64,000 nucleotides of DNA from SVFI01 sp964519385 (GCA_964519385.1 CAZFLR010000001.1:186001-250000); one strand, 5' to 3'. Positions 34,173 through 43,662 are shown, numbered from the stretch's first letter. The notes: a model not told the origin generated them from the letters alone. A program made the numbers and translations.

Positions 34173-36914
34173 TCATTCCTCTTCCTCCTCGCTTTCCCAC
34201 TCACAGAAAAACGGATACAGACTCCGGTTATTTCCGTCATCCCATTTGCCGTTGCTGTACATATATGCATGATTCTGATGCAGATAAAGACCAAGCCCGT
34301 CATTTGGTTCACCGTCATCCCAGTTCTTGTACAGCGCAATTTCTCCCTCAAGAATCCATTTCCAGTTGCCTTCCCTCTCTCTGTCCGTAAAGCCTATAGC
34401 CGCATAATTGATTTCCTTCTCTGTAAGCCATCCGGCGAGAAAATCGTTCTCCTGTGGATCCCGGATACAAACCAGATGACCTCCTATCGAGCTACAGTAT
34501 TGCTCCGCGCCCTCCCAGGTCAATACTGCCCCGAAAAGCTGGTAAGTATTTCCGTTAAATTCTCTCTGATATTCCGGACGATTCAGTAAGATAAGCTTCT
34601 CTTCCTTTTCCTGATTTCCGCTTATTCTGACCTCGTAATATTGCTTCTCATATCGTTCCTCGTCTTCTCTTTCATCCAGCACCTCGATGTAATACTCGCC
34701 TGCTCTTATATTCTCCCATGTGCACCTGCCGTCTTCCCCGGTTTTTGTCTGTGCAATTATTTTTGAATCGGTTATACTGTTTCCCCTGCGCAGAAACAGC
34801 CTGATTCCTTCCAGTTTCTCTGCGCTAAATGCATCACAAACGCTGCATTCCAGGGAAATATCCGCAAGCTCCAGCCCAATATAGCCAAGATTATAGGTCA
34901 TTTCACCTTTCTCAAAGGTAACATCTATTGTCTCGCTTTTATAACCCGATTTTTTTATAATGATTGTCAGGCCTGATTTCCGGTTTGTCTTGATAACAAA
35001 TCCTTTGTTTTCGTATTCCACCTCTGTATCCTTATTTCCTGCGACAATCACCTGATAATCCCTCAGCAGCGGATTATCCGACATGTCATCTGTTCCGTCC
35101 TTTTCCACCACGATTCCTTTAATCAGCCGGTCATACCCGACAGTATCTGTGTTCGGTGCAAAGGCTGTACGCTCATCAGGTATTCCTGCCTGATCAAAAA
35201 CCCTTCTAACAGCCGTAATCCTATCATAAGAGAAATGCATATCCAATGCCGCTTTAACGACCGCATAGCGGACGCGCTCATAATAATTGGTATCCTCTTC
35301 CTCCTTATCCGAATTCACAATATATTTCATAGAGCCATACCAGAGTCGGGCCAGCTCATCGTTCGTAAGCCCCAAATCCTGCTGAATCTGATATGCCGCA
35401 TGTCCGATTACCGTGCTGTTTCTGTGAACATATGAACTGGCATTCTTCTCATTCTTCTCCTTATCTTTGTCTTCAATAAAAGTGTACCAGTACTTTCCAA
35501 AGCACACCGAAGGGTGCCCGTTGACGGAAGGGTCCTTTAGATTACGCGAGCCGGTGTATCCCGCATGGCTGTCTCCGTGAATCCACCATTCCTCCTTCCC
35601 CTCGGCATCCGCCTCCGCAAGACCTCCCAGAATATCCGCGTAAGCCTCATCCATCGCTCCGGCTTCCAACTCAGAAAACTTAGCCGGCACTATCTCGTGC
35701 ATAACTCCATGGGTGAATTCATGTGCTATCACATCAAGTCCCCTTGCATAACCCCCGTTTTTCCCGGAACCAATTTCAAAGAACTTCGTATCCATCTTTT
35801 TATTTGAATAATATGCCGCATTACACCACTCATTTCCATAGTTAGCATAGACTTCAATTTTCCTGCCATTTCCATCAAAGGAAATCCAATTATGCTTGTT
35901 TTTGTAATAATCATATGCCTTTGCAAAATTCCGCAGACTGTAAAAGACCACATCATCCGAAAAACCCTCCGTATCGCTCTGTGCCACCCTGCAGCTTTCA
36001 ACGATTGTGCTCTGCTGTGCATCATAGACATATATGTTTCTGGAGAGATCCGCAGCAATGTAATTTCCCTCATAGCCTGCATAGGCTCCGTTTTCCTTAT
36101 CCTCATCAGTCAGGTGTGCTCCGGATGTCGTCATGCTTCCGTCTGCATTAGATATGTCTGCAGGTGTCGCATACATTACACCATCCTCCATGCGTATGAT
36201 TTTTCCTGTGCCGTCCTCTGCCAGCACATCATAGGCACTGCCGTCAATAATTACATCCAGACTCCATGCGGGCTTATATCCTTCTCCGTCATTATACAGC
36301 AAAAGCTCACTTCCCAAAAGCTGTACATCCTTGTATGCTTCCTTCAATATCTGTACTACACCTTCACTGTCAAGCACCGGCTCTGTTTCCGCTTCAATTC
36401 CTTTTATAAAGCCTGCTGCCAGATAATCTGCATACCCTTCTTCCCCCGTGCTTACAATCACGTCACCGCCAAAGACCCTTACGCCTTTATAATATTGACT
36501 CATTCTAAATACGGTTCCGTCCTCATGCGAAATTCTCCGGTATACCTTAAAATCATCCGTCTCTTCATCTGCTCCCATCCAGCCGGCAACACCCCACACG
36601 GCGTTTACAGCCTCCTGTTCTGTCTCGACCCGCTCCGGCGTAAAGCGGCCGTAAATATAGCTCAGGGTCTCTCCTCCGTCATCCGAAAGAAGCTCAGCTC
36701 CTCCTTCCGGATTCCATTCCAGAAGCTCCTCCTGCGTAATCTGCCGTCTTTGCGCTTCTACCTCCTGTTTCAGAATCCAAAGCTCAAATTCTTTCTGTAT
36801 GGTAAGAGTGCCTTGTTGAATCGTCGCCGTCAGTGTCACGCCACAGCTCTGCTCCGGTCTTGTCACCTTTCCCTGCGGACTGACAAGTCCTGCATCAGAG
36901 CTTTCCCATGTCAC
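34173..36914 (-). CDS. M4 (thermolysin-family) metalloprotease with C-type lectin domain, 5'-truncated
   Basis: A long open frame for an extracellular-type protease. Domains in order: a bacterial Ig-like (aBig_2-type) domain partly upstream of the first usable start (ending near KVTRPEQSCGVTLTAT), an FTP-like propeptide, the M4 catalytic core with HEFTHG, the downstream zinc glutamate in GAMDEAYADILG and the HRNSTVIGHAAYQ histidine, beta-rich linkers, and a C-type lectin domain with EPN and WDD calcium-binding motifs. No signal peptide exists. The open frame begins after TAA at 37035-37037, in the middle of the Ig-like region, and the first canonical start is GTG at 36914. The gene is probably 5'-deleted and the product not exported. 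The downstream frame is otherwise intact. Confidence 0.85.
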   Translation of the reverse strand: MTWESSDAGLVSPQGKVTRPEQSCGVTLTATIQQGTLTIQKEFELWILKQEVEAQRRQITQEELLEWNPEGGAELLSDDGGETLSYIYGRFTPERVETEQEAVNAVWGVAGWMGADEETDDFKVYRRISHEDGTVFRMSQYYKGVRVFGGDVIVSTGEEGYADYLAAGFIKGIEAETEPVLDSEGVVQILKEAYKDVQLLGSELLLYNDGEGYKPAWSLDVIIDGSAYDVLAEDGTGKIIRMEDGVMYATPADISNADGSMTTSGAHLTDEDKENGAYAGYEGNYIAADLSRNIYVYDAQQSTIVESCRVAQSDTEGFSDDVVFYSLRNFAKAYDYYKNKHNWISFDGNGRKIEVYANYGNEWCNAAYYSNKKMDTKFFEIGSGKNGGYARGLDVIAHEFTHGVMHEIVPAKFSELEAGAMDEAYADILGGLAEADAEGKEEWWIHGDSHAGYTGSRNLKDPSVNGHPSVCFGKYWYTFIEDKDKEKNEKNASSYVHRNSTVIGHAAYQIQQDLGLTNDELARLWYGSMKYIVNSDKEEEDTNYYERVRYAVVKAALDMHFSYDRITAVRRVFDQAGIPDERTAFAPNTDTVGYDRLIKGIVVEKDGTDDMSDNPLLRDYQVIVAGNKDTEVEYENKGFVIKTNRKSGLTIIIKKSGYKSETIDVTFEKGEMTYNLGYIGLELADISLECSVCDAFSAEKLEGIRLFLRRGNSITDSKIIAQTKTGEDGRCTWENIRAGEYYIEVLDEREDEERYEKQYYEVRISGNQEKEEKLILLNRPEYQREFNGNTYQLFGAVLTWEGAEQYCSSIGGHLVCIRDPQENDFLAGWLTEKEINYAAIGFTDREREGNWKWILEGEIALYKNWDDGEPNDGLGLYLHQNHAYMYSNGKWDDGNNRSLYPFFCEWESEEEEE

Positions 36915-37128
36915 TTTTCCTCCCCAGACTGCTGTGGCAGGTAATGTTACATCCTGTGTAACTGCATATTTATTGTCATTTTCCGCATATATAATTTCAA
37001 GTGCCTCAAACTCCTGCGCAAGCTCTTCCTCCTTTTAAGACTCAAAAGATAATAATGTGTCAGTGTATTATAGCAATTCAGAGGCTGAAAAAATATTGGT
37101 TTTTGTTGGTTGTTTATATTTTTTTAAA

Positions 37129-37178
37129 GAAAAAGACAGTCACTCTGACGAAAAATTCATTCGTCAAAGCGACTGTCT
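37129..37178 (-). terminator. Intrinsic terminator of the hrcA-dnaJ operon
   Basis: On the minus strand an 18-base stem (GACAGTCGCTTTGACGAA with TTCGTCAGAGTGACTGTC, one mismatch) is followed by a T-rich tract. It lies about 23 bases after the dnaJ stop. Confidence 0.92.
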
Positions 37179-37200
37179 CCTTTCAAGCACTGTCCTTTAT

Positions 37201-38403
37201 CTATCGGAACAATCCTTTTTTCTTTTTAGAACCCTTGCCGGAACCGGAATCCTTTGGTTCCCCGGAATCATTGTCTTTTTTGCTTTCTGTATATTCCTTT
37301 ACTGCCTCAAGCGTATTTCCCGTCTCTGCATCAAACCGGCGAAGAAGCTCCTTCGCCTCACCCGACAACTTCTCAGGAACCTGTACAACGAGTGTCACAT
37401 AATGATCACCGCGTACATTTTTATCGCGAAGCGAAGGCACACCTTTTCCCTTTAAACGTACCTTCGTATCGGTCTGTGTACCTGCTTTTACGTCGTACAC
37501 AACCCTTCCGTCCACTGTATCAATCAGAATCTCACCGCCGAGTGCTGCCACAGCAAATGATACCGGAACGGTGGAATAAATGTTGTAATCCTGTCTCTGG
37601 AAAATCGGATGGCGTTGCACCATAACCTCCACGAGAAGGTCTCCTCTCGGACCGCCGTTTACTCCCGGCTCACCCTTTTCACGGATACGGATACTCTGTC
37701 CGTGGTCGATACCGGCCGGAATCGTCACCTGAATCTTCTTACGGTTTGACACGTAACCGGAGCCGTGACACTCGCTGCACTTCTCCTTGATGACCTGACC
37801 GCTTCCGTTACAATCCGGACATGTCTGCACATTGCGGACCGTTCCGAAAAATGATTGCTGTGTAAATACTACCTGTCCTTTGCCTCCGCACTTTGAACAC
37901 GTTGTCTTGCTTGTTCCCGGTTTTGCGCCGCTGCCTTTACAGGTAGGACAACTGTCTTTTAACGTCAGCTCGATTTCTTTCTCAACACCGAACACAGCCT
38001 CTTCAAACGTAATACGGACGCTTGTGCGCACATTGGAGCCCTTCATCGGGCCGTTGCTTGCACGGCGACGGCTTCCGCCGCCAAACATATCTCCGAAAAT
38101 ATCTCCAAAAATATCCGTAAAATCAGTACCGCTGAAATCAAAGCCGCCGAAGCCGCCTCCGGCACCGCCCTGTTCAAACGCAGCATGACCAAACTGGTCA
38201 TACTGTCGTTTCTTTTCCGGATCACTGAGAATCGCATATGCCTCGGAGGCCTCCTTAAACTTCTTCTCTGCCTCCTGATCACCCGGATTCATATCCGGAT
38301 GATACTTTTTCGCAAGTGCCCTGTATGCTTTTTTAATCGCCGCATCATCGGCGTTTTTATCTACGCCTAAGACTTCATAATAGTCTCGTTTCTGCTCTGC
38401 CAT
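37201..38403 (-). CDS. dnaJ: Chaperone DnaJ
   Basis: The J-protein co-chaperone of DnaK, 400 residues. The J domain has the HPD motif (KYHPDMNPGD, about residues 34-43). A Gly/Phe-rich region follows, then four zinc-binding repeats (CPTCKGSG, CSKCGGKG, CPDCNGSG, CSECHGSG) and the C-terminal substrate domain. The tail is Lys/Ser-rich. It starts nine bases after dnaK with a weak ribosome site, so translation probably follows dnaK. Confidence 0.98.
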   Translation of the reverse strand: MAEQKRDYYEVLGVDKNADDAAIKKAYRALAKKYHPDMNPGDQEAEKKFKEASEAYAILSDPEKKRQYDQFGHAAFEQGGAGGGFGGFDFSGTDFTDIFGDIFGDMFGGGSRRRASNGPMKGSNVRTSVRITFEEAVFGVEKEIELTLKDSCPTCKGSGAKPGTSKTTCSKCGGKGQVVFTQQSFFGTVRNVQTCPDCNGSGQVIKEKCSECHGSGYVSNRKKIQVTIPAGIDHGQSIRIREKGEPGVNGGPRGDLLVEVMVQRHPIFQRQDYNIYSTVPVSFAVAALGGEILIDTVDGRVVYDVKAGTQTDTKVRLKGKGVPSLRDKNVRGDHYVTLVVQVPEKLSGEAKELLRRFDAETGNTLEAVKEYTESKKDNDSGEPKDSGSGKGSKKKKGLFR

Positions 38404-38412
38404 AACGCTTCA

Positions 38413-40281
38413 TTAAACCTCTCTGTAATCTCCGTCCACTACGTCGCCTTCCGGCTCGCTGTCTGCCTGAGTTGCTCCCATATCCGGAGCTGCTCCCTGC
38501 GCACCCTGGGCTGCACCCTGAGCCTGCTCATACATCTTTGTAAAAAGTGTCTGGGCAGAATTCGTGAGTTTTTCTTTCTTTGCCTTCATCTCAGCAACCT
38601 GAGCTTCTGTCATTTCCTGGTCCTTCGTTGAATCAAGGAATGCTTTCAAATCCGCAAGGTCAGCTTCTACAGGAGCTTTTTCACTCTCTGTCAGTTTATC
38701 TCCCACTTCACTGAGAGCCTTCTCTGTCTGGAAAGCAAAGGAATCCGCATCGTTTCTTGCATCTACTGCCTCTCTGCGCGCCTTATCCTGTGCTTCATAC
38801 TCAGCCGCTTCCTTTACTGCCTTATCGATTTCATCATCTGACATATTAGAACCTGCTGTAATTGTAATGTGCTGTTCTTTTCCTGTTCCGAGATCCTTTG
38901 CGGATACATTTACGATACCGTTGGCATCAATATCGAAGGTTACTTCAATCTGCGGAATTCCGCGAGGAGCCGGAGCAATACCGTCAAGACGGAACTGTCC
39001 TAATGATTTATTATCTCTTGCGAACTGTCTCTCACCCTGAACTACATTGATATCAACTGCGCTCTGGTTGTCAGCCGCTGTAGAGAAAATCTGGCTCTTC
39101 TTTGTAGGAATTGTTGTATTTCTCTCAATAAGTCTTGTAGCTACACCACCCATAGTCTCGATGGAAAGTGAAAGCGGAGTAACATCAAGAAGAAGGATGT
39201 CGCCTGCGCCTGCATCGCCTGCAAGCTTACCGCCCTGAACGGAAGCCCCGAGTGCCACACATTCATCCGGATTTAATGTCTTATTCGGCTCATGTCCTGT
39301 CAACTGTTTTACTTTATCCTGTACTGCCGGGATACGTGTAGAACCACCTACAAGTAACACCTTTCCAAGCTCTGAAGCTGTAATTCCTGCATCCTTTAAC
39401 GCATTCTGAACCGGAATTGCTGTTCTCTCTACCAGATCATGTGTCAATTCGTCAAATTTCGCTCTTGTAAGGTTCATATCAAAGTGAAGCGGTCCGTTTG
39501 CATTCATGCTGATAAACGGAAGGTTGATATTCGTTGTTGTTGCAGATGATAACTCTTTTTTCGCTTTTTCAGCCGCTTCTTTTAATCTCTGAAGAGCCAT
39601 CTTATCTGTAGAAAGGTCTACACCGTTAGCTGCCTTAAACTCAGCAATCATCCAATCGATAACCTTCTGGTCAAAATCATCACCACCAAGACGTGTATCA
39701 CCATTGGTAGATAATACTTCAATAACACCGTCTCCGATTTCGATGATGGAAACGTCAAATGTACCTCCGCCTAAGTCGTAAACCATAATCTTCTGCTCTT
39801 TTTCATTATCCAGACCATAAGCAAGTGCTGCTGCCGTCGGCTCGTTGATGATACGTTTTACTTCAAGGCCGGCAATCTTACCTGCATCCTTGGTTGCCTG
39901 ACGCTGTGCGTCATTAAAATATGCCGGAACCGTGATAACTGCCTCTGTCACTTTTTCACCGAGGTAGCTTTCAGCGTCCGCTTTCAATTTCTGAAGAATC
40001 ATAGCTGAAATCTGCTGTGGGGAATATTTCTTTCCTTCAATATTGCGTCCGTTGTCTGTACCCATATCTCTCTTGATGGATGCAATTGTATTATCTGCGT
40101 TTGTAACCGCCTGACGTTTTGCAGGTTCACCGACAAGTCTCTCCCCGTTTTTTGTAAAAGCAACTACAGACGGTGTTGTTCTGGCTCCCTCTGTATTTGC
40201 AATAACTGTAGGCTTACCACCTTCCATTACCGCTACACAACTGTTTGTTGTTCCTAAGTCAATACCAATAATTTTGCTCAT
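38413..40281 (-). CDS. dnaK: Chaperone DnaK (Hsp70)
   Basis: The 622-residue Hsp70 chaperone. The N-terminal ATPase begins MSKIIGIDLGTTNSCVAV and contains VYDLGGGTFDVSII and the connect-2 motif. The linker is DILLLDVTPLSL, followed by the beta-sandwich and helical lid. The C-terminal tail is rich in Gly, Ala, Gln and Pro and ends in GDYREV. A good AGGAGG precedes the ATG. It is the third gene of the CIRCE-controlled operon. Confidence 0.99.
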   Translation of the reverse strand: MSKIIGIDLGTTNSCVAVMEGGKPTVIANTEGARTTPSVVAFTKNGERLVGEPAKRQAVTNADNTIASIKRDMGTDNGRNIEGKKYSPQQISAMILQKLKADAESYLGEKVTEAVITVPAYFNDAQRQATKDAGKIAGLEVKRIINEPTAAALAYGLDNEKEQKIMVYDLGGGTFDVSIIEIGDGVIEVLSTNGDTRLGGDDFDQKVIDWMIAEFKAANGVDLSTDKMALQRLKEAAEKAKKELSSATTTNINLPFISMNANGPLHFDMNLTRAKFDELTHDLVERTAIPVQNALKDAGITASELGKVLLVGGSTRIPAVQDKVKQLTGHEPNKTLNPDECVALGASVQGGKLAGDAGAGDILLLDVTPLSLSIETMGGVATRLIERNTTIPTKKSQIFSTAADNQSAVDINVVQGERQFARDNKSLGQFRLDGIAPAPRGIPQIEVTFDIDANGIVNVSAKDLGTGKEQHITITAGSNMSDDEIDKAVKEAAEYEAQDKARREAVDARNDADSFAFQTEKALSEVGDKLTESEKAPVEADLADLKAFLDSTKDQEMTEAQVAEMKAKKEKLTNSAQTLFTKMYEQAQGAAQGAQGAAPDMGATQADSEPEGDVVDGDYREV

Positions 40282-40326
40282 ATCTTTTCCTCCTAAATTA
40301 TATGAATGTTAATTGTTCTCATGTCA

Positions 40327-40962
40327 CTACTGTACAACTGCTACCATACTGTGTCTGAGTACGGTGTCTTTATAGGTGTATCCCTTCATCAGCTCCTGTG
40401 CCACAATACCTGTTTCATACTCCTGACTCTCCACCTGCATCACCGCGTTGTGGAAATTCGGATCAAATTCTTTTCCGATTGCCTCAATCGGTTTTACGCC
40501 AATCGACTCGAGCTCTGTCATGAGTTGCTTGTAAATCATCTGCATACCGTCCGCAAAGGCTTTCTCGCCGTCCTCCGGTACCGTCATCAGTCCTCTTTCA
40601 AAGTTGTCAACGACCGGAAGGATTTTTTCAAGTACATTTTTGGCACCCATATCAAACATCTGTGCTTTTTCCTTTTCGCTTCGGTTTCGGAAATTTTCAA
40701 ATTCCGCAAGCTGACGTTTCACCTTGTCTTCCAGCTCGTCAATCTTCTCTTTTGCTTTATCCTTCTCTTTTTTCTTCTTATCCTTCCCAAAAATTCCGGA
40801 GGCTTTTTCTTCCCCGGATTCCGGAGCTTCTGCCTCTTCTGTCTCTTCCGTCTCTTCCGTTCCGGCTTCTGCTTCCGCAGTTTCTTTTTCTTTCTCTTTT
40901 GCTGCAGCCTCCTGTGCGTCCTTAATCGCCTGCTTCACTGCGTCTTCTTTTTTATCTGCCAT
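40327..40962 (-). CDS. grpE: Nucleotide exchange factor GrpE
   Basis: A 211-residue GrpE that releases ADP from DnaK. The N-terminal 75 residues are an acidic, low-complexity extension rich in Glu, Ala and Lys. The long dimer helix follows (KIDELEDKVKRQLAEFENFR), then the beta-wing domain (GKEFDPNFHNAVMQVES). It is 17 bases after hrcA, in the standard hrcA-grpE-dnaK-dnaJ order. Confidence 0.97.
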   Translation of the reverse strand: MADKKEDAVKQAIKDAQEAAAKEKEKETAEAEAGTEETEETEEAEAPESGEEKASGIFGKDKKKKEKDKAKEKIDELEDKVKRQLAEFENFRNRSEKEKAQMFDMGAKNVLEKILPVVDNFERGLMTVPEDGEKAFADGMQMIYKQLMTELESIGVKPIEAIGKEFDPNFHNAVMQVESQEYETGIVAQELMKGYTYKDTVLRHSMVAVVQ

Positions 40963-40979
40963 TTCCTCATTCCTTTCGG

Positions 40980-42014
40980 CTATTCATTTTTATCATACAA
41001 ATTATCCAACTGATGCATCAGCCCCTTGAGAGAATCCACAACCTTTTCGTAATTCATACGCTTCGGTCCTATAATACCAATCGTTCCCCGCATTCCTTCT
41101 CCCAATTCGTAGGTTGCAGTGACAACACTGCAGTCTTTAATGCCGGAAACCGGAGATTCCTCTCCAATATATACCTGGATTCCGTGACTTTCAGAATTCG
41201 TAAGCGTTTCCTTTACGAGAGAGCTCAGCATCTGTTTCTCCTCAAAGGCATCTATAATTTCACTCGCCTTCTGATTATCTGCCAGCTCCGGATAACGGAA
41301 GATGTTCTTCGCTCCCGAGGTATAAATTTCCAGTTCATCGTCATCCCCTTTGATTGCATCTGCCACCGCATCAATCACATCACTTATGATATCCTCATGG
41401 ACACCTGCCTGCTGTTTGAGCCGTGCAATCATTGCAAGATTAATTTCCGAAATGGACAATCCCCCGAGCGAGCTGTTAAGCATGATATTCAGCTTCAAAA
41501 TGGTTTCGTCATCAAGGTATTCATTCATGTGAATGATGTTATTCTTAATGATATTTCCCTCTACCATAATGACCGCAATAAGCTGATGCTTATCTACCCG
41601 TGAAAGCTGGATGAATTTGACCTTATTTCCCTGTACCGCCGGTGCAGAAATCATCGCCGCGTAGTTCGTATCATTTGCAAGGACCCTTGCCACACGTTTC
41701 AGCATGGCATCCATCTTCTCTTCCTTTTCCAAAAGAAGCTCTTTCATCTCTTTTACTTCTTTTTCTTTGGCCTCCATCATCGTGTCAACATAAAGACGAT
41801 ATCCTTTATCGGAAGGAATACGCCCCGCCGATGTATGGGGCTGGAGAATGTAGCCAAGCTCCTCCAGATCTGCCATCTCATTCCTTATCGTTGCAGAGCT
41901 CAGATTTAAGTCTGTGTACTTTGAAATGGTACGGCTTCCGACCGGTTCACCGGTCTCCAGATAATTAAGAACAATTGCCTGAAGGATTTTCATCTTCCTG
42001 TTATCAATTTCCAC
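40980..42014 (-). CDS. hrcA: Heat-inducible transcription repressor HrcA
   Basis: The class I heat-shock repressor, 344 residues, which binds CIRCE and is kept active by GroEL. The N-terminal winged helix shows ETGEPVGSRTISKYTDLNLS and SSATIRNEMADLEELGYI (about residues 18-53). The GAF-like middle and dimer domains follow. Translation starts at GTG (42014) after GAGGTGATACG. It is first in the operon and therefore regulates itself through the CIRCE 23 bases upstream. Confidence 0.97.
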   Translation of the reverse strand: MEIDNRKMKILQAIVLNYLETGEPVGSRTISKYTDLNLSSATIRNEMADLEELGYILQPHTSAGRIPSDKGYRLYVDTMMEAKEKEVKEMKELLLEKEEKMDAMLKRVARVLANDTNYAAMISAPAVQGNKVKFIQLSRVDKHQLIAVIMVEGNIIKNNIIHMNEYLDDETILKLNIMLNSSLGGLSISEINLAMIARLKQQAGVHEDIISDVIDAVADAIKGDDDELEIYTSGAKNIFRYPELADNQKASEIIDAFEEKQMLSSLVKETLTNSESHGIQVYIGEESPVSGIKDCSVVTATYELGEGMRGTIGIIGPKRMNYEKVVDSLKGLMHQLDNLYDKNE

Positions 42015-42036
42015 CGTATCACCTCTTCTTTCTTTG

Positions 42037-42063
42037 TTAGCACTCGTTGGATTTGAGTGCTAA
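42037..42063. promoter_or_regulatory. CIRCE operator
   Basis: TTAGCACTC (42037-42045), nine bases, GAGTGCTAA (42055-42063): a perfect CIRCE, the HrcA binding site, between the promoter and the hrcA start. Confidence 0.98.
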
Positions 42064-42078
42064 CATTTTCTAAACATA

Positions 42079-42107
42079 GTTATATCATCCGGGCTTTTTA
42101 TTGTCAA
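42079..42107 (-). promoter_or_regulatory. Sigma-A promoter of the hrcA-grpE-dnaK-dnaJ operon
   Basis: A perfect TTGACA (42102-42107) and TATAAC (42079-42084) on the minus strand with 17-base spacing, directly upstream of CIRCE. Confidence 0.93.
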
Positions 42108-42130
42108 CACCATTGCAAAAAAAGAATTCT

Positions 42131-42176
42131 AAAAAAAATATAAAAAGAGAACCGATACATATTATGCATCGGTTCT
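42131..42176 (-). terminator. Intrinsic terminator of the DUF6465 gene
   Basis: On the minus strand AGAACCGATGCAT pairs with ATGTATCGGTTCT and is followed by T-rich sequence (CTTTTTATATTTTTTTT). It separates the gene from the heat-shock promoter. Confidence 0.9.
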
Positions 42177-42203
42177 GAAGATTTTTATACTATGTAATTG
42201 AGA

Positions 42204-42629
42204 TTAGATGGCAAAGCATCCTGTTACATTTCCGTTAATCACGTAGTATACTGCGTTCTCTTCCGGTTTTACATATAAGTCAACTGTCTTGAAATCAGCA
42301 ACCTTTTTACCGAGATCATACTGCCATACATCTTTCGCGATTTTAACGAAATCTTCTGTCTTATACTCTTTTCCGTCAAACTGTAAGCTTACATTCGCTT
42401 TTACTTCCTCTTTCTTAGCAGGTGCTGCAGCTTTCTTTACAGGCGCCTTCTTAGCTGTTTCTTTCTTTACAGTCTCTTTCTTAGCAGGTGCTTTCTTAAC
42501 TGCTTCCTTTTTCACTGTTTCCTTCTTAGCTTCTGCTTTAACTTCTGCCTTTGCCTCAACAGGTTTTGTAGCTGCTACCGCCTTTGCAACCGGTTTTGCT
42601 GTTGCTACTGCCTTCTTAACGTCTGCCAT
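42204..42629 (-). CDS. Lys/Ala-rich protein with C-terminal DUF6465 domain
   Basis: A 141-residue protein in two parts. Residues 1-75 are a low-complexity run of Ala, Lys, Val, Pro and Glu with repeated KKETVKK and KKAPVKK blocks, much like histone H1 or bacterial H1-like tails. Residues 78-141 form a compact domain (VSLQFDGKEYKTEDFVKIAK through VNGNVTGCFAI) that I take to be DUF6465, seen in Lachnospiraceae. The basic tail suggests nucleic-acid binding, but this is inference. It is a single-gene unit with a near-consensus promoter, a strong ribosome site (AAGGAG) and a strong terminator, so high expression is likely. Confidence 0.82.
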   Translation of the reverse strand: MADVKKAVATAKPVAKAVAATKPVEAKAEVKAEAKKETVKKEAVKKAPAKKETVKKETAKKAPVKKAAAPAKKEEVKANVSLQFDGKEYKTEDFVKIAKDVWQYDLGKKVADFKTVDLYVKPEENAVYYVINGNVTGCFAI

Positions 42630-42712
42630 TGTGATAATCTCCTTTCACACTGTTATTCAAACAATTATTATCTTAATCTGTTTGATGCATCTCTTTTAAT
42701 TTTTACGCGTTT

Positions 42713-42741
42713 ACTATAACTCACTTTTGGTTGAGTGTCAA
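42713..42741 (-). promoter_or_regulatory. Strong sigma-A promoter of the DUF6465 gene, with internal inverted repeat
   Basis: TTGACA (42736-42741) and TATAGT (42713-42718), minus strand, 17 bases apart. The spacer and its edge carry ACTCA-N8-TGAGT, an inverted repeat placed where a repressor could block RNA polymerase. Confidence 0.82.
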
Positions 42742-42798
42742 TTTTTTTTGCCCAAAACCCTTGTAAACACTGCGTTTTCTCTGTTTTGTACAAAAAAA

Positions 42799-43635
42799 TT
42801 AAAGTTTTGCGGCAAAATATATCAATAATACTGCACCTAAAACAATTCTGTAAATTCCAAATGGGATAAAATCGTGCTTTTTTATATAATTCATAAGCAA
42901 TTTTATAACAAAAACTGACACAACAAATGCTGAAATACAGCCTGTGGCAAGTATCAGAATTTCATTCGGAGTAAAAACAAGCCCCTCCGCCATGAACTTG
43001 ACAAGCTTAAGCAAACTCGCACCGCACATAACCGGGATTGCAAGATAAAAGGTAAATTCCGCAGCCACTACACGGGATACTGAGAGCAAAAGTGCTCCGA
43101 CAATCGTCGCTCCCGAACGGGAGGTTCCCGGAAAGACCGCTGCAATAAGCTGAAACAATCCGATATAAAGGACAGTCCGGTAAGTGAGCTCCGACACACT
43201 GTTTATCTGCGCCGGTTTACCTTTTTTCTTCTTCTCGATTACAATAAAAAGAATACCAAATACGATGAGTGCCGTTGCAACACAAGGGAAATTATACAAA
43301 TATTTGTCCAGGAAATCATCAAACAAAAGTCCTACAACCGCTGCCGGTACACAGGCAATCAATATTTTGACCCAGAGAAGCAGAACATCTTTTTTCCAGA
43401 ACGGCTCTCCCTTCTTTGTCAGATTTACCGGAAAAATTTCATTCCAGTACAAAATAACAACCGCCAGAATTGCTCCAAGCTGGATTACCACCAGAAACAG
43501 ATTCCAGAAATCCTCTCTCACATTCAGTTTAATAAACTCATCCAATATAATCATATGACCTGTGCTGCTGATTGGAAGCCACTCTGTAATTCCTTCCACA
43601 ATACCAAACAGAACTGCCTTTAATATTTCCGCCAT
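42799..43635 (-). CDS. uppP: Undecaprenyl-diphosphate phosphatase UppP (BacA)
   Basis: A 278-residue membrane phosphatase that recycles undecaprenyl pyrophosphate for wall synthesis and gives bacitracin tolerance. The two signature regions are present: EGITEWLPISSTGHMII (about residues 14-30) and PGTSRSGATIVGALL (about residues 168-182). About eight membrane helices are predicted by eye. It lies 27 bases after the patatin gene. A short hairpin with a T tract overlaps its stop codon and may be a weak terminator. Confidence 0.97.
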   Translation of the reverse strand: MAEILKAVLFGIVEGITEWLPISSTGHMIILDEFIKLNVREDFWNLFLVVIQLGAILAVVILYWNEIFPVNLTKKGEPFWKKDVLLLWVKILIACVPAAVVGLLFDDFLDKYLYNFPCVATALIVFGILFIVIEKKKKGKPAQINSVSELTYRTVLYIGLFQLIAAVFPGTSRSGATIVGALLLSVSRVVAAEFTFYLAIPVMCGASLLKLVKFMAEGLVFTPNEILILATGCISAFVVSVFVIKLLMNYIKKHDFIPFGIYRIVLGAVLLIYFAAKL

Positions 43636-43662
43636 TCCATGCTCCTTTCGTCATCTTCATTC

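Noticed and set aside
42795..42826. Terminator after uppP
   Set aside because: A five-pair TTTTG/CAAAA hairpin with a T tract overlaps the stop, but it is too weak to call with confidence.
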